Notes: generated from the letters alone by a model not told the origin. Shown: positions 16,727 through 26,307, counted from the first letter of the stretch. The stretch: DNA of 64,000 nucleotides from Micromonospora olivasterospora (GCF_007830265.1 NZ_VLKE01000001.1:930001-994000), one strand, 5' to 3'. A program made the numbers and translations.

Positions 16727-19035
16727 GCCGCACCTTCTCTCTCGCCATCCGCCTGGTACGCGGCGGAGGCGCGGCGGGGATCACACGTCTCGCTCTGATG
16801 ACAGTGGGTATGGCGGTCGGCGTGGCCGTCACGACCCTCGTCGTAATGCTGCCGTCGGTCCTCGATCACCGTGCCGCCGCCTCGTCCGGCCGGTTGCCTG
16901 CTCCCGCAGGCGAGGCGGGCAGCGCGAAGCCGACGTTCATGTTCGCCCTCGTGGAAGACTCCTGGAAGGGACAACGATTCAGCCGGGTCCTTCTCGCCCC
17001 GTTAGGCACTGACGCCGTGCCGCCGCCGGGAGTCGAGAGATTTCCGGGTCCTGGCGAGATCATCGCCTCCCCGTCCGCAGCCGCCCTGCTCGCCGACCAT
17101 CCCGAACTAGGTGCACGGGTTCCGGGACGGGTAACGAGTGAGATCGCCGCCGAGGGCCTGCTAGCCCCCGACGAAATGTTCGCTTACGTCGGTGTGACAC
17201 CCGACCGCCTGGAGGGCGGCAGCGAGGCATCCGGGTTTGGGGTCGGCTTTCAGGACGACATCGTCCGCGAAACGTTCGACGGCGTCGCACGTGAACTCGG
17301 CGTCCTGGTCCTCACGCCTGCGCTGATCTACGTGGTTGTCTGTGGCCGCCTCGCTGCGGCGACCAGGGCCCGGCGCTATGCCGCCCTGCGCCTGATCGGA
17401 CTGCGCCGCAGCCACGTGCTGCGGATCGCCGCAACCGAATCGGCCATCACCGGCGGGTTCGGCGCACTGGTCGGCGTTCTGCTCTATGAGCAACTATCCC
17501 CTCCAGTGGCTCGCAGTGGCGCCCTCGGGTTCACGTGGTACCCAGAAGTTAGCGACGTCGGGGCCGCCGGCACGGCGGCGATAGTGCTGCTCGCCGCCGT
17601 CGTTTCTGCATTGGTGGGGGCGCTGGGGTTGCGGCAGAGCCTGAACCGACCGGTTGCGGCGCGGGCTGCGGTGGAGGAACCACCTGCCCGCTGGTGGTTG
17701 CTACTCCCCCTTATTCTCGGCCTCGGTCTCATGCTGCCCGTCATCCTGCGACGGGTCACCACCGGTGGAACCACCCGGGTGGTCTACACGGATGTCCAGA
17801 TCGCGATGGTGCTCACGGGCATGGTCCTCGCCGGGGTAGGTGTCGTGCTGGCGATCCGACCCATCGTCTCGTCGACGGCCCGGGCGGTCGCTCATCCCTC
17901 CCTACCTCTTACGCTCCGACTCGCCGGCCGCCGGCTGAGCTGCACACCCTCGAGTACCCTGCGGCTGTTGTCCGGCTTGGCGGTGCTCGTGCTCGTTGGC
18001 GGCATCAGCGCTGGCGTCCTGCGCGATGACGAACTCGCTGCGGGCCCGGAGGTCGACGCATTCACTGTGACGGTTGACGCGCGGCGGGCGGCGACGCCTC
18101 AGGTTCGAGAGAAGGTAGCCCTGGTTCCCGCGCAGCACCGCTGGACCGTCCAGTACTCGATCGCCAGGCCGCCTGCCAACGTCGGTCCGCCGACGACGGC
18201 GGCGGACCGGGTAGCGATGTTCGGGGTGGCTATGGTGACGGCGCCCTGCGCGCAGATTCGAGTTATCACCAAATCCGCGCTCCCCGGCTGTCGCGACGGT
18301 GCAGACTACCGCCTAGTCGACGCCGAACTTCACAACACCGCCGAGGACATCCCGCCGGGGGTCATGGTGCAGTTCGCCGATGACAAGGGTGAAAGCAACT
18401 CGTACCGGACGCCGGAGGCCTCACTTGTGGTGGACGACCTTGAGCAGTCACAGCTGCACTTGAGCAGTGCGATCCTCGTCGCGGCGGAGCGACCGCGGTT
18501 CGGCTGGCCTGAAAATCTGTTGCTGAACTTTGTGGTGGCGGAGCCGGAGTCAAACGTCGAGGCGTTCAAGTCGGCCGTGCTGGCCAACGACCCTACGGCC
18601 GCCATTGATGTCCAACTGCGCAACATTCCCGCGCTCGAGGCATATCGGGCACATCGGGGAACCATCAGCACCGGCGTCATGATCGGGTTTTTCCTCGGCG
18701 CTGCGGCATTCCTCATCGCCGTCGTCGACCGGGCGATCGATCGCCGCCGCGACGTCATCAGCCTCCTGGTGCTGGGCATGCCGCTCCGCTCGGTGCGCGC
18801 CAGCCAACTGTTTCACATTACGCTGCCTCTCATTGCCGTTCTCGTGGTGACCGTGGCGGTTGGACACGTAGCCGGCAACGCATGGCTCCAGCTCAACGGC
18901 CGGTACAGCGGCTGGTACGGCGGCACCCTCAAGACAATGCTGCCGCTCGCCGGGCTTGCGGCCCTCGCCGCGATCAGTGCCGCGCCGGTCGTTGTCGGCA
19001 AGACGATCCGGGCGGAGGACATGCGTCGCGAATGA
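16723..19035 (+). CDS. FtsX/MacB-type permease
   Basis: The 770-residue membrane protein has an N-terminal transmembrane segment (about 20-45) and an extracytoplasmic region. A first FtsX core follows around residues 185-300 (RYAALRLIGLRRSHVLRI). A second half has helices near 330-385, a large extracytoplasmic part and a final FtsX core from about 645 (DVISLLVLGMPLRSVRASQL). This two-core layout is that of MacB-like or bacteriocin-immunity-type exporters that act on substrates at the outer face of the membrane. It is the last gene of the padR operon and ends at a terminator. Confidence 0.88.
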   Translation: MSRTFSLAIRLVRGGGAAGITRLALMTVGMAVGVAVTTLVVMLPSVLDHRAAASSGRLPAPAGEAGSAKPTFMFALVEDSWKGQRFSRVLLAPLGTDAVPPPGVERFPGPGEIIASPSAAALLADHPELGARVPGRVTSEIAAEGLLAPDEMFAYVGVTPDRLEGGSEASGFGVGFQDDIVRETFDGVARELGVLVLTPALIYVVVCGRLAAATRARRYAALRLIGLRRSHVLRIAATESAITGGFGALVGVLLYEQLSPPVARSGALGFTWYPEVSDVGAAGTAAIVLLAAVVSALVGALGLRQSLNRPVAARAAVEEPPARWWLLLPLILGLGLMLPVILRRVTTGGTTRVVYTDVQIAMVLTGMVLAGVGVVLAIRPIVSSTARAVAHPSLPLTLRLAGRRLSCTPSSTLRLLSGLAVLVLVGGISAGVLRDDELAAGPEVDAFTVTVDARRAATPQVREKVALVPAQHRWTVQYSIARPPANVGPPTTAADRVAMFGVAMVTAPCAQIRVITKSALPGCRDGADYRLVDAELHNTAEDIPPGVMVQFADDKGESNSYRTPEASLVVDDLEQSQLHLSSAILVAAERPRFGWPENLLLNFVVAEPESNVEAFKSAVLANDPTAAIDVQLRNIPALEAYRAHRGTISTGVMIGFFLGAAAFLIAVVDRAIDRRRDVISLLVLGMPLRSVRASQLFHITLPLIAVLVVTVAVGHVAGNAWLQLNGRYSGWYGGTLKTMLPLAGLAALAAISAAPVVVGKTIRAEDMRRE

Positions 19036-19051
19036 CGAGGAGCGGAACGAC

Positions 19052-19088
19052 GATGGTCCGGCGTCCCTGGCGGGAACGCCGGACCATC
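19052..19088. terminator. Bidirectional hairpin between convergent genes
   Basis: GATGGTCCGGCGT at 19052-19064 is perfectly complementary to 19076-19088, with an 11-base loop. It lies between the permease gene and the convergent SRPBCC gene and could terminate both. Confidence 0.8.
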
Positions 19089-19119
19089 ACCATCGCGGGC
19101 GACGCCGGGACCGGTCCGG

Positions 19120-19566
19120 TCAGCCGACGGCGGCCAGGTCGGTCAACCGGGCCAGTGATTCCTCCAGGTCGGCGCCGACCCTGCGGAGCCCGAGCCGGAG
19201 CAGGGCGGCCTTGACCGGGCCGGCCGGCCACCGTACGACGATGAGCCGCACGATGGTCCCGCCCTCCTCCTCGTCCGAGGTGAGCTGGACGTAGATCTCG
19301 GTGCGGGCCTCGGCCCGGGCACCGGCGCCCCTGGCGCGCTCCCGCCAGCCGATCAGGGTCGGCTCCTGGTAGGCGATCACTTCGGCCTCGTGCGCCGCGC
19401 CGCGCCCGGCCTGGACCAGCTGCCGCCGGCCGAAGCCCTCACCCGAGAGCACCTCGGCCGCGCGGACCCCCGCCAGCCAGGCCGGCAACTGCTCGGCCCG
19501 CTGCACGACGTCCCAGACCGCTTCCACCGGCGCCATCACGTGCGCACTGCGTTCCACGAGGATCAT
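19120..19566 (-). CDS. SRPBCC (polyketide cyclase/START-like) protein
   Basis: The 148-residue protein begins MILVERSAHVMAPVEAVWDV, the usual start of SRPBCC ligand-binding domains. It continues with YQEPTLIGWRERARG and TIVRLIVVRW strands and a long C-terminal helix. The ATG at 19566 has GGGGAAGAAC upstream; a frame-matched ATG at 19608 is less likely. The family binds hydrophobic ligands in a deep pocket. The ligand is unknown. Confidence 0.8.
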   Translation of the reverse strand: MILVERSAHVMAPVEAVWDVVQRAEQLPAWLAGVRAAEVLSGEGFGRRQLVQAGRGAAHEAEVIAYQEPTLIGWRERARGAGARAEARTEIYVQLTSDEEEGGTIVRLIVVRWPAGPVKAALLRLGLRRVGADLEESLARLTDLAAVG

Positions 19567-19754
19567 CTTTGTTCTTCCCCCACTGAGGACATCCGCGATA
19601 TTCCGCACTCTATGCGCAAAAACGGACGTACCAGGACGGGATCGGAAAAGACACGCCGAGGGGCCTTGCGCACACGATGGGCGACCGCCTATGGCGCCCC
19701 CCTGGCTCGTACCCCTGACGGAATCCGCTGGCCGGCCGCCGTAGGCTTGGGGAC

Positions 19755-21164
19755 GTGACGGTACGTGTACGCTTCGCCCCCTCGCCGACCGGTATGTTCC
19801 ATGTCGGCGGCGCCCGCTCGGCCCTGCAGAACTGGATCTACGCCAAGCAGCAGGGCGGGGTGTTCGTGCTCCGCATCGAGGACACCGACGCGGCGCGCAA
19901 CAAGCCCGAGTGGACCGAGGGCATCCTGTCCGCCCTGGAGTGGATCGGCGTCGCCCGGGGCAGCTACGAGGGCCCGCACTTCCAGTCGTCGTACGCGGCC
20001 GAACACCGCGCCGCCGCCCGGCGGCTGCACGAAGCGGGCCGCGCGTACTACTGCGACTGCACCCGGGAGGCCGTGCAGGCGCGCACCGGCTCCCAGTACA
20101 CCGGCTATGACGGCTTCTGCCGCGACCGGGGCCTGCCGCCGGGCGAGGGCCGGGCGCTGCGCTTCCGTACGCCCGACGAGGGCGAGACGGTGGTCGTCGA
20201 CCTGATCCGCGGCGAGCCGACGTTCGAGAACAAGCTGATCGAGGACTTCGTCATCGCCCGCGGCGACGGGTCGGCGGTGTTCCTGCTGGCGAACGTCGTC
20301 GACGACATGACCATGGGGATCACCCACGTGATCCGGGCCGAGGAGCACCTGCCCAACACGCCGAAGCAGCAGCTGCTCTGGGACGCCCTCGGGGTCAAGC
20401 CGCCGGTCTGGGCGCACGTGCCGGTGGTGGTCAACGAGAAGCGGCAGAAGCTGTCCAAGCGGCGGGACAAGGTCGCCCTGGAGGCGTACCGGGACGAGGG
20501 CTACCTCGCCGACGCGATGCGCAACTACCTGATGCTGCTCGGCTGGGCCCCGTCGGGCGACCGGGAGATCGTGCCCTGGTCGGTGATCGAGGAGGAGTTC
20601 CGGCTGGAGGAGGTCAACCCCTCCCCCGCGTTCTTCGACGAGAAGAAGCTGCGCGCGTTCAACGGCGAGTACATCCGGGCCCTGCCGCTGGACGAGTTCG
20701 TGGCGGCCTGCCGGCCCTGGCTCGCCGGCACCGACACCATCGCGCCCCCGCCCTGGCAGCCGGAGGAGTTCGACGCCGAGGCGTTCGCCGCGGTCGCCCC
20801 GCTGGCCCAGACCCGGATCGCGGTGCTCAGCGAGATCGTCGCCAACGTCGACTTCCTCTTCCTGGCCTCGCCGCTGGTCGACGAGGCGGCGTGGGCCAAG
20901 GCGATGAAGGAGGGCGCGGCCGAGCTGCTGGACGCGGCGATCGCGGCGTTCGAGGCGCTCCAGCCCTGGGACGCGGAGTCGCTGAAGGCGGCACTGGAGG
21001 CGGTCGGCGCCGAGCGCGGGCTCAAGCTCGGCAAGGCCCAGGCCCCGGTCCGGGTCGCGGTCACCGGCCGTACGGTCGGCCTGCCGCTGTTCGAGTCCCT
21101 GGAGGTCCTCGGCCGCGAGCGCACCCTGACCCGCCTCCGCGCCGCCCGCGTCCGCCTCCCCTGA
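19755..21164 (+). CDS. gltX: Glutamyl-tRNA synthetase (GluRS-like)
   Basis: The 469-residue class I synthetase starts at a GTG. The HIGH-type motif is [19 protein letters not shown], zinc-region cysteines are in [10 protein letters not shown] and GYDGFC, and the KMSKS-type motif is KLSKR near residue 233. It charges glutamate onto tRNA. The sequence departs from the usual actinobacterial GluRS I remember (NPHVG start, about 490 residues), so it may be a second or transferred copy. An IS4-family element sits 18 bases after its stop. Confidence 0.85.
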   Translation: MTVRVRFAPSPTGMFHVGGARSALQNWIYAKQQGGVFVLRIEDTDAARNKPEWTEGILSALEWIGVARGSYEGPHFQSSYAAEHRAAARRLHEAGRAYYCDCTREAVQARTGSQYTGYDGFCRDRGLPPGEGRALRFRTPDEGETVVVDLIRGEPTFENKLIEDFVIARGDGSAVFLLANVVDDMTMGITHVIRAEEHLPNTPKQQLLWDALGVKPPVWAHVPVVVNEKRQKLSKRRDKVALEAYRDEGYLADAMRNYLMLLGWAPSGDREIVPWSVIEEEFRLEEVNPSPAFFDEKKLRAFNGEYIRALPLDEFVAACRPWLAGTDTIAPPPWQPEEFDAEAFAAVAPLAQTRIAVLSEIVANVDFLFLASPLVDEAAWAKAMKEGAAELLDAAIAAFEALQPWDAESLKAALEAVGAERGLKLGKAQAPVRVAVTGRTVGLPLFESLEVLGRERTLTRLRAARVRLP

Positions 21165-21170
21165 CCGCCC

Positions 21171-21182
21171 GCCACCCTCGCC
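21171..21182 (+). repeat. Target-site duplication (left) of IS4-family element
   Basis: GCCACCCTCGCC is repeated exactly at 22718-22729 on the other side of the element. Twelve bases fits the 10-13 bp duplications typical of IS4-family elements. Confidence 0.9.
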
Positions 21183-22717
21183 AACGCCGTTGCGTTTGGC
21201 GATCGGCGGATGAGTCAAGGGGGACTTTGAAGACGCGAACGGGACTTCTGATAGATCAACTTGTGTCGAGCAAGAAGATCATGCCTCAGGAGTCCCGTTG
21301 CAGGAGAAGTCTGTCATCACCCGGTCGATCGAGGTAGCCGGGGGTGTGCACGCGCCCGGACATCTGGGCGAGTTGACCCAGATCATCGACTTCGACCTGG
21401 TCGACGCGGTGCTGGAAGAAACCGGGACACGCGAGAAGCGGCTGCGGCTGCTGCCGTCTCGGGTCGTGGTGTACTTCGTCCTCGCACTCGCCCTGCTCGA
21501 CCGCTGTTCCTACCGAGCGACGTGGGGGAAGCTGACCGCGGCCCTGGCCGGCTTGTGCCTGACGCGGCCGAGTATCTCCTCACTGTCACGCGCTCGCCGC
21601 CGGGTCGGAGTAGCGCCGCTACGGCGCCTGTTCGAGACCCTGGCCGGTGCCGTCGGTCTGCTCGGCCAGCCCGGCGTGTTCTACCGGGGCCTGCGTACCG
21701 TGGCCATCGACGGCACCCACCTGCACGTGCCCGACGAGGAACGGGTCACCTGGCGCTACCCCAAACGCGTAGGAGACAAGCTGGAGTTCGGCTACCCGCT
21801 GCTACGGCTGCTCGTGGTGATCGAGTGTGGGACCCGCGCCCTGCTCGCCGCGGCCTTCGGCCCCGAAACAGAAGGCGAACTGGCTTACGCGCGGCGGCTT
21901 CTGGGCGTCCTGGACCGCACGATGCTGCTGCTGGCCGACGCCGGCTTCGACGCCGCGGAATTCCTGCGCGACGTCGGCGCCACCGGCGCGCAGTTCCTGG
22001 TCCGCTCATCCGCCCGCCGCTGCCCGACCATCCAGCGTCGCCTACCCGACGGCTCCTACCTGGCCCGCATCGGCTACGGCAGCCTACCCGCTCTCATCCT
22101 GGTGCGGGTCATCGAAGCGCAGGTCACCGTCACACTGGCCGACGGCAGCCTGCGGCGCGAGCAGTGGCGGCTGATCACCAGCCTGACAGACCACACCCGC
22201 TACCCCGCCCACGAACTCGTGGACCTCTACCACGAACGCTGGCAGGCCGAAACCACGTATTTCTCGATCAAAGCGACCATGCTCGACGGCCGCGTCCTGC
22301 GCTCCCGCAGCATCCCCGGGATCGAGCAGGAGGTGTACGCCCTGCTCACCGCCTACCAGGCCCTCATCCGCGCGGCAGCAGACGCCACCTGCACCCAGCC
22401 CGGCCTGGACATGGACCGGATCAGCTTCACCGTCCTCATCGACGCCGCCGCCGACACGATCACCACCGCCAGCGGAATCCTTCCCGGCAGCTCAACCGAC
22501 CTCCTCGGCACGATAGGCCACGCCGCGCTGGCCGACCTCCTACCCGCCTGGCGCCGCCCTCGAATCAAGGCCCGCTCCCGCAAGAACCCGACCAGCAAGT
22601 ACAGCCCGAACGCCGGACAGCACCCCGCAACCACGCAGACCTACACCTTCCACGCCGACATCACAATCTTCGAAAAGGGGCTTGCCTCCCGCTCACGGCG
22701 CTAAACGCAACGGTGTT
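21183..22717 (+). mobile_element. IS4-family insertion sequence, apparently complete
   Basis: The 1535-bp element is bounded by 19-bp terminal inverted repeats, AACGCCGTTGCGTTTGGCG at 21183-21201 and its complement at 22699-22717 with two mismatches. It is flanked by the perfect 12-bp direct repeat GCCACCCTCGCC. It carries one intact transposase gene whose stop codon lies in the right repeat. The identical flanks point to a fairly recent insertion downstream of the GluRS gene. Confidence 0.92.
21298..22704 (+). CDS. IS4-family DDE transposase
   Basis: The 468-residue protein has an N-terminal IS4 helper domain (about 30-120) and a catalytic DDE core. Visible acids are Asp in TVAIDGTHLH, Asp in LLADAGFD, and Glu in YHERWQAETTYFSIK, which fits the Y-(2)-R-(3)-E-(6)-K signature of IS4 enzymes. 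The start is an ATG or TTG-type codon near 21298, shortly after the left repeat. The gene appears intact. Confidence 0.92.
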   Translation: MQEKSVITRSIEVAGGVHAPGHLGELTQIIDFDLVDAVLEETGTREKRLRLLPSRVVVYFVLALALLDRCSYRATWGKLTAALAGLCLTRPSISSLSRARRRVGVAPLRRLFETLAGAVGLLGQPGVFYRGLRTVAIDGTHLHVPDEERVTWRYPKRVGDKLEFGYPLLRLLVVIECGTRALLAAAFGPETEGELAYARRLLGVLDRTMLLLADAGFDAAEFLRDVGATGAQFLVRSSARRCPTIQRRLPDGSYLARIGYGSLPALILVRVIEAQVTVTLADGSLRREQWRLITSLTDHTRYPAHELVDLYHERWQAETTYFSIKATMLDGRVLRSRSIPGIEQEVYALLTAYQALIRAAADATCTQPGLDMDRISFTVLIDAAADTITTASGILPGSSTDLLGTIGHAALADLLPAWRRPRIKARSRKNPTSKYSPNAGQHPATTQTYTFHADITIFEKGLASRSRR

Positions 22718-22732
22718 GCCACCCTCGCCCTG

Positions 22733-22808
22733 CCGCGATCTTGCACTTTCGGCCCCGACAGAAGGGGGCAACTCACCCATATCGGGGGCACCAAGTGCAA
22801 GATCGCGG
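22733..22808. repeat. 16-bp inverted repeat (REP/MITE-like)
   Basis: CCGCGATCTTGCACTT at 22733-22748 is perfectly inverted at 22793-22808, with 44 bases between. Very similar AAGTGCAAGATCGCG motifs recur, from memory, in intergenic regions of Micromonospora-type genomes. It sits after the IS element and before the convergent CopC-type gene and could also act as a terminator. Confidence 0.7.
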
Positions 22809-22841
22809 CTCGTCGGGGCGGGGCGGGGCGCCGATGGGGCG

Positions 22842-23453
22842 TCAGGCGCGTCGTGCGCGGCGGCGCAGCAGGAGTACGGCGGCGAGTGCCGCGAGCACGA
22901 CCACCCCACCCGCGGCCCAGAGCCAGCGGGCGACGCCGTCGCCGTCCCTGGCCGGGAGCGGGATCGCGGCGGACGGGGTGGTCGGGGCGGCGGCGGGCGA
23001 GGACGGTGCCGCCGTCGGGGTGGCGGCGGGTCCCGCCGGGCCGGACGACGGCGGCTGCGCCGGGGTGCCGGTGGTCAGCGTGAAGCGCACCTCGCCCCGC
23101 ACCGGGTGGCCGTCGCCCGACGCGAGCTGGTACCCGACGATGTAGAGCCCCGCCGCGCCGGGCGCGAACGGGACGCTCACCCGGTTGCCCGAGTAGGTCG
23201 GCGAGCCGCCGAGGGCCGGCACGTTGTCAGGCCCGGCGACTGTGATCTTCGTCGTATCCCGGTCCGGCTTCGCCAGGAACCGGAGTTCGATCTTCTCGGG
23301 TGCGACCGCGATCCGCGCGCCGTCCTTGGGATCGCTGGCCGTCAGCGAGTTGTGCGCCGCCGCGGGCGCGGCCGGCAGCGCCAGCGACACCCCGAGCGCC
23401 ACGCCGAGAACGGCTGGCGCCGTACGCGCTGCGCGTGGGACCCTGCCCCCCAT
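22842..23453 (-). CDS. CopC-domain secreted and membrane-anchored protein
   Basis: The 203-residue protein has a signal peptide (cleavage near PAAPAAAH), with the mature chain starting at His as in CopC copper-binding proteins (AHNSLTASDPKDGARIAVAP). The CopC immunoglobulin-like domain covers about 33-125 and includes GHPVRGEVRFTL. A Pro/Ala/Thr-rich linker follows, then one C-terminal transmembrane helix with an RRRARRA tail. The family binds copper outside the membrane. The usual partner CopD is not adjacent. Confidence 0.85.
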   Translation of the reverse strand: MGGRVPRAARTAPAVLGVALGVSLALPAAPAAAHNSLTASDPKDGARIAVAPEKIELRFLAKPDRDTTKITVAGPDNVPALGGSPTYSGNRVSVPFAPGAAGLYIVGYQLASGDGHPVRGEVRFTLTTGTPAQPPSSGPAGPAATPTAAPSSPAAAPTTPSAAIPLPARDGDGVARWLWAAGGVVVLAALAAVLLLRRRARRA

Positions 23454-23685
23454 GAACCCCTCCGTAAAGGTACGATCCGCCCGCTGATCAACGGCTGACC
23501 ATTAGTCGGGTCGAGATCGCAAATAGTTCCAATTCCCGATCCAGCAGCTGCAACCGATCGACGTTCTGCGCAGTCTTTGAGGTGAAGTGTCTCCGCTGTC
23601 GGAGGGGGACGCGGTCATCGCCGTCGGCCAACCAACGCGTGACCTGCAGCGAAGCCATCCAAATCGACGGGGCGAGGAGGCGGCC

Positions 23686-24411
23686 ATGGTCCGACTGGTG
23701 AAGCGGCTGATCCTGGCGGCCGCGGGGGTACTGCTGGCGGCGGTCCTGACGCCCGCCCTGGCGGAGCCCGCCCACGCCGCCGGCGCGGGCACGGCCCAGG
23801 GTGGCGCGGGGCGGGCGGGGGGCGGGCCGGCGCAGGCCGCGCCCAAGCCGAAAGCACCGCCGGCCGGGGTCGACATCACCGGGCACCAGCTCGCCGAGCC
23901 GCTACGGCTGCGCGCCGCCACCCATCCCGCCGAGGTCGCTGCCGTCATCGACCAGGTGAACTGGCTGAGCCGGACGGGCGCGGCCGCCGGGCCGAAGCCG
24001 GACGACCTGGGCCCCAAGTACACGGTCGTGGTGCTCGCCGGGGACGTCCCGACCCAGACGTACGACCTCTATCCGCTGGCCCTGGGCGGCCCCCGGGTCT
24101 ACCGGCCGGCGAAGCAGCCCGACCCGGCCCACCGGGCCAAGGCCGGCTGGTTCCTCGGCCGGCTCAACATGTCCGAGACCCTGCGGACGGCCGGCGTGCC
24201 GCTGGAACGGCAACTCGACACGGTCAGCGGCGGCGGTGGCGTCGGCGGCGGCGAGCGGGTGCTGCCGGACGAGTCGCTGAAACCGGGCAAGGACCTGGGC
24301 GAGGCGATGGGCGAGCTGCAGCGGCTGCTGCTGCTCAACGTCGGCGTGCTGGTGGCGATCACCGTCGGGCTGGCCGGGATCGCGCTGCTGATCCGCCGCC
24401 GCACCCGCTGA
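23686..24411 (+). CDS. Secreted, C-terminally membrane-anchored protein of unknown function
   Basis: The ATG at 23686 follows GAGGAGG by seven bases and gives 241 residues. A signal peptide (MVRLVKRLILAAAGVLLAAV, cleavage near AHA) precedes a Pro/Ala-rich stretch. A globular part (about 60-200) contains YTVVVLAGDVPTQTYDLYPL and GWFLGRLNMSETL. A single transmembrane helix near residues 212-234 ends in RRRTR. No family is recognised with confidence. Confidence 0.75.
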   Translation: MVRLVKRLILAAAGVLLAAVLTPALAEPAHAAGAGTAQGGAGRAGGGPAQAAPKPKAPPAGVDITGHQLAEPLRLRAATHPAEVAAVIDQVNWLSRTGAAAGPKPDDLGPKYTVVVLAGDVPTQTYDLYPLALGGPRVYRPAKQPDPAHRAKAGWFLGRLNMSETLRTAGVPLERQLDTVSGGGGVGGGERVLPDESLKPGKDLGEAMGELQRLLLLNVGVLVAITVGLAGIALLIRRRTR

Positions 24412-24506
24412 CCCGGCACCGACAGCACGAGGTCGGCACCCGCGGCGCGGAGTCACCGCCGGCGCGAGGGCGGCACCAGCGCGGAGTCAGCGCCAACCGC
24501 GCGGGG

Positions 24507-24827
24507 TCAGCACCAGCGGCGCGGTGGGCGCTCCTGCCGCACGGCGCGGTGCCGGGGGCGGACCGGGCCGTGCCGGTGCGCGCCGGCCCAGCCGGGCTGG
24601 TCGTTGCGGCAGGACGCGGACCGCCCCAGCTCCCCACCGACGGGCGACTCCGGGGTGCGCTGGCGGGGCACCGGCGGGTCGTCCTCGCCCCGGGGCGGGC
24701 CCGGCTCGGCGGGGTAGGGCGGGCCGGCGGGCCGACGGTGGTGCTTCGCCGCCGGCAGCGGCTCGTGGTGGCCCGGACGGCAGCCCTCCCCCTGGGCGCA
24801 GCCGTGCTCGGCCTCCCCCTGCGCCAT
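24507..24827 (-). CDS. Hypothetical Pro/His-rich small protein
   Basis: An ATG frame of 106 residues, with AGGAG eight bases upstream, reads MAQGEAEHGCAQGEGCRPGH. It is rich in Pro, Arg and His, with cysteines at the start and end. Composition is low complexity and no domain is seen. It is the only plausible gene in the 24412-25068 interval, and it could be spurious in such GC-rich DNA. Confidence 0.35.
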   Translation of the reverse strand: MAQGEAEHGCAQGEGCRPGHHEPLPAAKHHRRPAGPPYPAEPGPPRGEDDPPVPRQRTPESPVGGELGRSASCRNDQPGWAGAHRHGPVRPRHRAVRQERPPRRWC

Positions 24828-25068
24828 CGCCCCGTCTCCTCACGCTCGCGTCGCGCGCGGACCGGCCGGACCGCGCGCCCTGTCACCGTACTGGCCCAGG
24901 CCGGCGCGCGCCGGGCGCACCCCTCGTCAGTTCCGCGGGGGCGGCGCGCTCCATGGCGGGGGTCGGCATGCGCGGCCTGCTGCCCGGGTAGGGGCACCGG
25001 GCGGCGATCCTGGGCCAGGAGCTGGCCCTGCCCGCCCCGCCTCCCCCGCGTCGTGCCAGGCTGTAGGA

Positions 25069-26307
25069 ATGGGGAACGAGCCGGAGGGCGGGGAGCTGTC
25101 GGCCACGCTGCGCCGGATCGAACGGGCGGCGGGGGCGCTGGCCACCGCGAGCGTGGCCCGGATGGACGAGACGCTGCCCTGGTTCCGGGCGCTCCCGGCG
25201 GACCAGCGCTCCTGGGTGATGCTGGTGGCCCAGGCCGGCGCCCGGTCACTGGTGCAGTGGCTGCGCGACGGCGGCGGCACGGCGGACAGCACCCAGGAGG
25301 TCTCCGACGAGGTGTTCGCCACCGCGCCGCAGGCGCTGGCCCGCTCGATCAGCCTCCAGCAGACGGTGGCCCTGATCAAGGTCACCATCGAGGTGGTCGA
25401 GGAGCAGGTCGGGACGCTGGCCGCGGAGGGCGAGGAGCAGCAGCTGCGGGAGGCGGTGCTGCGCTTCTCCCGGGAGATCGCGTTCGCCGCCGCCCGGGTG
25501 TACGCCCGGGCCGCCGAGTCCCGCGGCTCGTGGGACGCCCGGCTGCAGGCCCTGCTGGTCGACGCGCTGCTGCGCGGGGACTCCCCGGACGTGCTGGCCA
25601 GTCGCGCCGCGGCGCTCGGCTGGTCGGACGCCCCGCCGGTGGCGGTGGCGGTGGGCCGCTCCCCTGGCGGCGAGGTGGCCGCCGTGCTGCACACGGTCTA
25701 CCGGCTGGCCCGGCGGATCGGCGTCGAGGTGATCGGCGGGGTGCACGGCGACCGGCTGGTGATCGTGCTCGGTGGCGCGGCGGACCCGATGGCGGCGACC
25801 GGGAAGCTGCTGCCCGCGTTCGGGGACGGGCCGGTGGTGGTGGGCCCGGCGGTGCCGAGCCTGGACGAGGCGACCGACTCGGCGCGGGCCGCGCTGGCGG
25901 GTTTCCGGGCGGCCCCGGCCTGGCCGGCCGCACCGCGCCCGGTTCCGGCCGGCGAGCTGCTGCCCGAGCGGGCCCTCGCCGGGGACGCCGAGGCCCGCCG
26001 CCGGCTGCGCCACGACGTGTACGCCGCGCTCGTCCGCGCCGGCGGGGAGCTGCTGGAGACCCTGGACGCGTTCTTCGCCGCCGGCGGGACGCTGGAGAGC
26101 GCGGCCCGCGCCCTGTTCGTACACCCCAACACCGTGCGTTACCGGCTGCGCCGGATCGGCGAGGTGACCGGCTTCTCGCCGCTGGCGCCCCGGGACGCGT
26201 TCGCCCTGCAGGTGGCGCTGACGGTCGGCCGCCTGGACCCGGTGGTCCCCGTGGTGCCAACCCAGACAATGCCCCCCACCGGTCGGCAAAACGTCACAGA
26301 CAGGTGA
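25069..26307 (+). CDS. fasR: FasR-type regulator of fatty-acid synthesis (PucR-like HTH)
   Basis: The 412-residue protein has a long N-terminal helical region and a PucR-type C-terminal helix-turn-helix near 335-385 (ESAARALFVHPNTVRYRLRR). Its position directly before fabD-fabH-acpP-fabF is that of FasR, the activator of the fab operon in Streptomyces. A promoter-like sequence lies between this gene and fabD, so FasR probably acts there. Assignment as FasR relies on both the domain and the context. Confidence 0.85.
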   Translation: MGNEPEGGELSATLRRIERAAGALATASVARMDETLPWFRALPADQRSWVMLVAQAGARSLVQWLRDGGGTADSTQEVSDEVFATAPQALARSISLQQTVALIKVTIEVVEEQVGTLAAEGEEQQLREAVLRFSREIAFAAARVYARAAESRGSWDARLQALLVDALLRGDSPDVLASRAAALGWSDAPPVAVAVGRSPGGEVAAVLHTVYRLARRIGVEVIGGVHGDRLVIVLGGAADPMAATGKLLPAFGDGPVVVGPAVPSLDEATDSARAALAGFRAAPAWPAAPRPVPAGELLPERALAGDAEARRRLRHDVYAALVRAGGELLETLDAFFAAGGTLESAARALFVHPNTVRYRLRRIGEVTGFSPLAPRDAFALQVALTVGRLDPVVPVVPTQTMPPTGRQNVTDR

